Source of the DNA: Bacteroidales bacterium
GTDB lineage: Bacteria; Bacteroidota; Bacteroidia; Bacteroidales; VadinHA17
Assembly: GCA_029932855.1 (NCBI GenBank)
Contig: JAOZPG010000006.1
Location: 1-64,000 of the forward strand
Length of the DNA stretch: 64,000 nt
Direction: 5' to 3'
Part shown: positions 63,053 through 64,000 of the stretch, one piece after another
Layout of the letters: each line of letters starts with the position of its first letter
Numbering within the stretch: position 1 is the stretch's first letter
Notes under the pieces: generated by a model
Database searches by the model: none
Seen by the model: the letters and a program-made list of their open reading frames with translations, nothing else
Told to the model about the DNA's origin: nothing
Translations under genes and position numbers: made by a program

Positions 63053-64000
63053 GTGAAAGCTCTGATAGATACCATAAAGAACATATTTAAGATTGAGGAC
63101 CTGAGAAGCAGGATCCTTTATACCCTTGGTATGCTTTTAATATATCGCCTGGGGAAATATATAAGTCTCCCGGGGATAGATCCCTCACAACTGGGACAGT
63201 TAAAAGCTCAAACATCTTCGGGAATAATGAATTTACTTGATATGTTCTCAGGAGGAGCTTTTTCAACGGCCTCGATATTTGCACTTGGTATTATGCCGTA
63301 TATTTCGGCATCTATTGTTGTTCAGCTGCTTGGAATAGCAGTTCCTTATTTTCAGAGATTGCAGCGTGAGGGAGAAAGCGGAAGAAGGAAGATTAATCAG
63401 ATAACCCGTTACCTTACAGTTGCCATTCTCTTGCTGCAGGCACCAAGTTACCTGGCTAACCTGCACGCCCAGCTGCCAGATACAGCTTTTGTGATGAAAG
63501 GTCTTTTCTTTTCAATATCATCGATAATAATACTAACCACAGGTACAATGTTTGTAATGTGGATGGGAGAAAGGATTACAGATAAAGGAATAGGTAATGG
63601 TATTTCCCTGCTTATTATGATAGGTATTATTGCCAGGCTGCCATTTGCAACAGTTGCCGAATTCGGAAGCAGGCTGAATGGTTCAGGAGGACTTGTGGCA
63701 TTCCTTGCGGAAATAGTATTTCTCTTTGTTGTTGTACTGGCAACAATACTTCTCGTGCAGGGCACGCGAAGGGTGCCCGTACAATACGCAAAACGTATTA
63801 TTGGTAATAAGCAATATGGAGGAGTGCGCCAGTATATACCATTAAAGGTAAATGCTGCAGGTGTAATGCCGATTATATTTGCCCAGGCAATAATGATGTT
63901 ACCCATAATGCTTATAGGATATACTTCCGATCAGTCATCGACACTGGCGGTGGCATTTTCGAATATGTACGGATTCTGGTATAATATTACTATGTCTGTA
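63053..64000 (+). CDS. secY: preprotein translocase subunit SecY, cut by window end
   Basis: The first 316 codons, in frame to the last base. GTG start at 63053 (MKALIDTIKNIFKIEDLRSRILYTLG). Clear SecY features: the plug/gate segment after helix 1 (MFSGGAFSTASIFALGIMPYISASIVVQLL), FQRLQREGESGRRKINQITRYLT in the first cytosolic loop, and later RVPVQYAKR. It forms the protein-export channel. Last gene of the spc operon in this window; the 3' end lies beyond base 64000. Confidence 0.96.
   Translation, partial: MKALIDTIKNIFKIEDLRSRILYTLGMLLIYRLGKYISLPGIDPSQLGQLKAQTSSGIMNLLDMFSGGAFSTASIFALGIMPYISASIVVQLLGIAVPYFQRLQREGESGRRKINQITRYLTVAILLLQAPSYLANLHAQLPDTAFVMKGLFFSISSIIILTTGTMFVMWMGERITDKGIGNGISLLIMIGIIARLPFATVAEFGSRLNGSGGLVAFLAEIVFLFVVVLATILLVQGTRRVPVQYAKRIIGNKQYGGVRQYIPLKVNAAGVMPIIFAQAIMMLPIMLIGYTSDQSSTLAVAFSNMYGFWYNITMSV

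Overview
The window is a chromosomal segment from a member of the Bacteroidota, most likely order Bacteroidales. The evidence is the gene content: paired gliding-motility (CHU_C type) C-terminal domains, DUF4290, DUF5683, a str operon (rpsL-rpsG-fusA-rpsJ) with no tuf gene, a second EF-G, and the birA-rsfS-ftsH-cdsA neighbourhood. Promoter elements also fit: several genes carry the Bacteroidota -7 box TAnnTTTG, and almost none has a Shine-Dalgarno sequence. I cannot name the genus. I see no phage, insertion sequence, CRISPR array or rRNA; the gene set is mostly core and housekeeping.

Layout. 1-1.8 kb: the 5' part of a tRNA-His on the minus strand with a broken partial copy beside it, then a Wzx-like flippase. 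1.9-5.7 kb: Bax-inhibitor-1 family protein, class V aminotransferase, YghO-like acyltransferase-fold protein, and ribosomal protein L31 type B with its own promoter and terminator. 5.8-13.1 kb: Lon, CoaD, a periplasmic serine hydrolase, divergent NUDIX/pyrE, an SRPBCC protein and BirA. 13.2-17.7 kb: rsfS-ftsH-DUF2007-cdsA-psd, which joins protein quality control to phosphatidylethanolamine synthesis; pssA, the step between cdsA and psd, lies at 25 kb beside a stand-alone purS. 17.7-24.7 kb: flavodiiron protein, AI-2E family transporter, a T9SS-type secreted PKD protein, and two overlapping M14 peptidase-family genes, the first of which has lost the zinc site. 26-29.5 kb: HAD phosphatase, glutaminyl cyclase lipoprotein, and parA-parB. 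29.5-34 kb: DUF5683 protein, MltD-like transglycosylase, membrane proteins and a membrane-bound LuxR regulator. 33.8-36.2 kb: glycosyltransferase/DUF2304/polytopic membrane protein cassette. 36.2-45 kb, all minus strand: NtrC-like regulator without a DNA-binding domain, ABC-2 exporter, dnaJ-grpE, DUF4290, and a UvrD/PcrA helicase. 45-48 kb: a second T9SS PKD protein, a CYTH protein and a SAM methyltransferase with a signal peptide. 48-50 kb: a second EF-G. 50.6-64 kb: the str, S10 and spc ribosomal operons running into secY, which is cut by the window end.

I did not find a clearly new multi-gene system. The most interesting points are the M14 active/inactive gene pair with a 4-nt overlap; the EF-G paralogue whose switch II histidine is leucine, next to the normal EF-G; a long hairpin between rpsJ and rplC that could be a ribosomal-protein leader; an AGGAGG ribosome-binding site in front of rplF in a lineage that rarely uses one; the exported methyltransferase; and several short tandem repeats in leaders.
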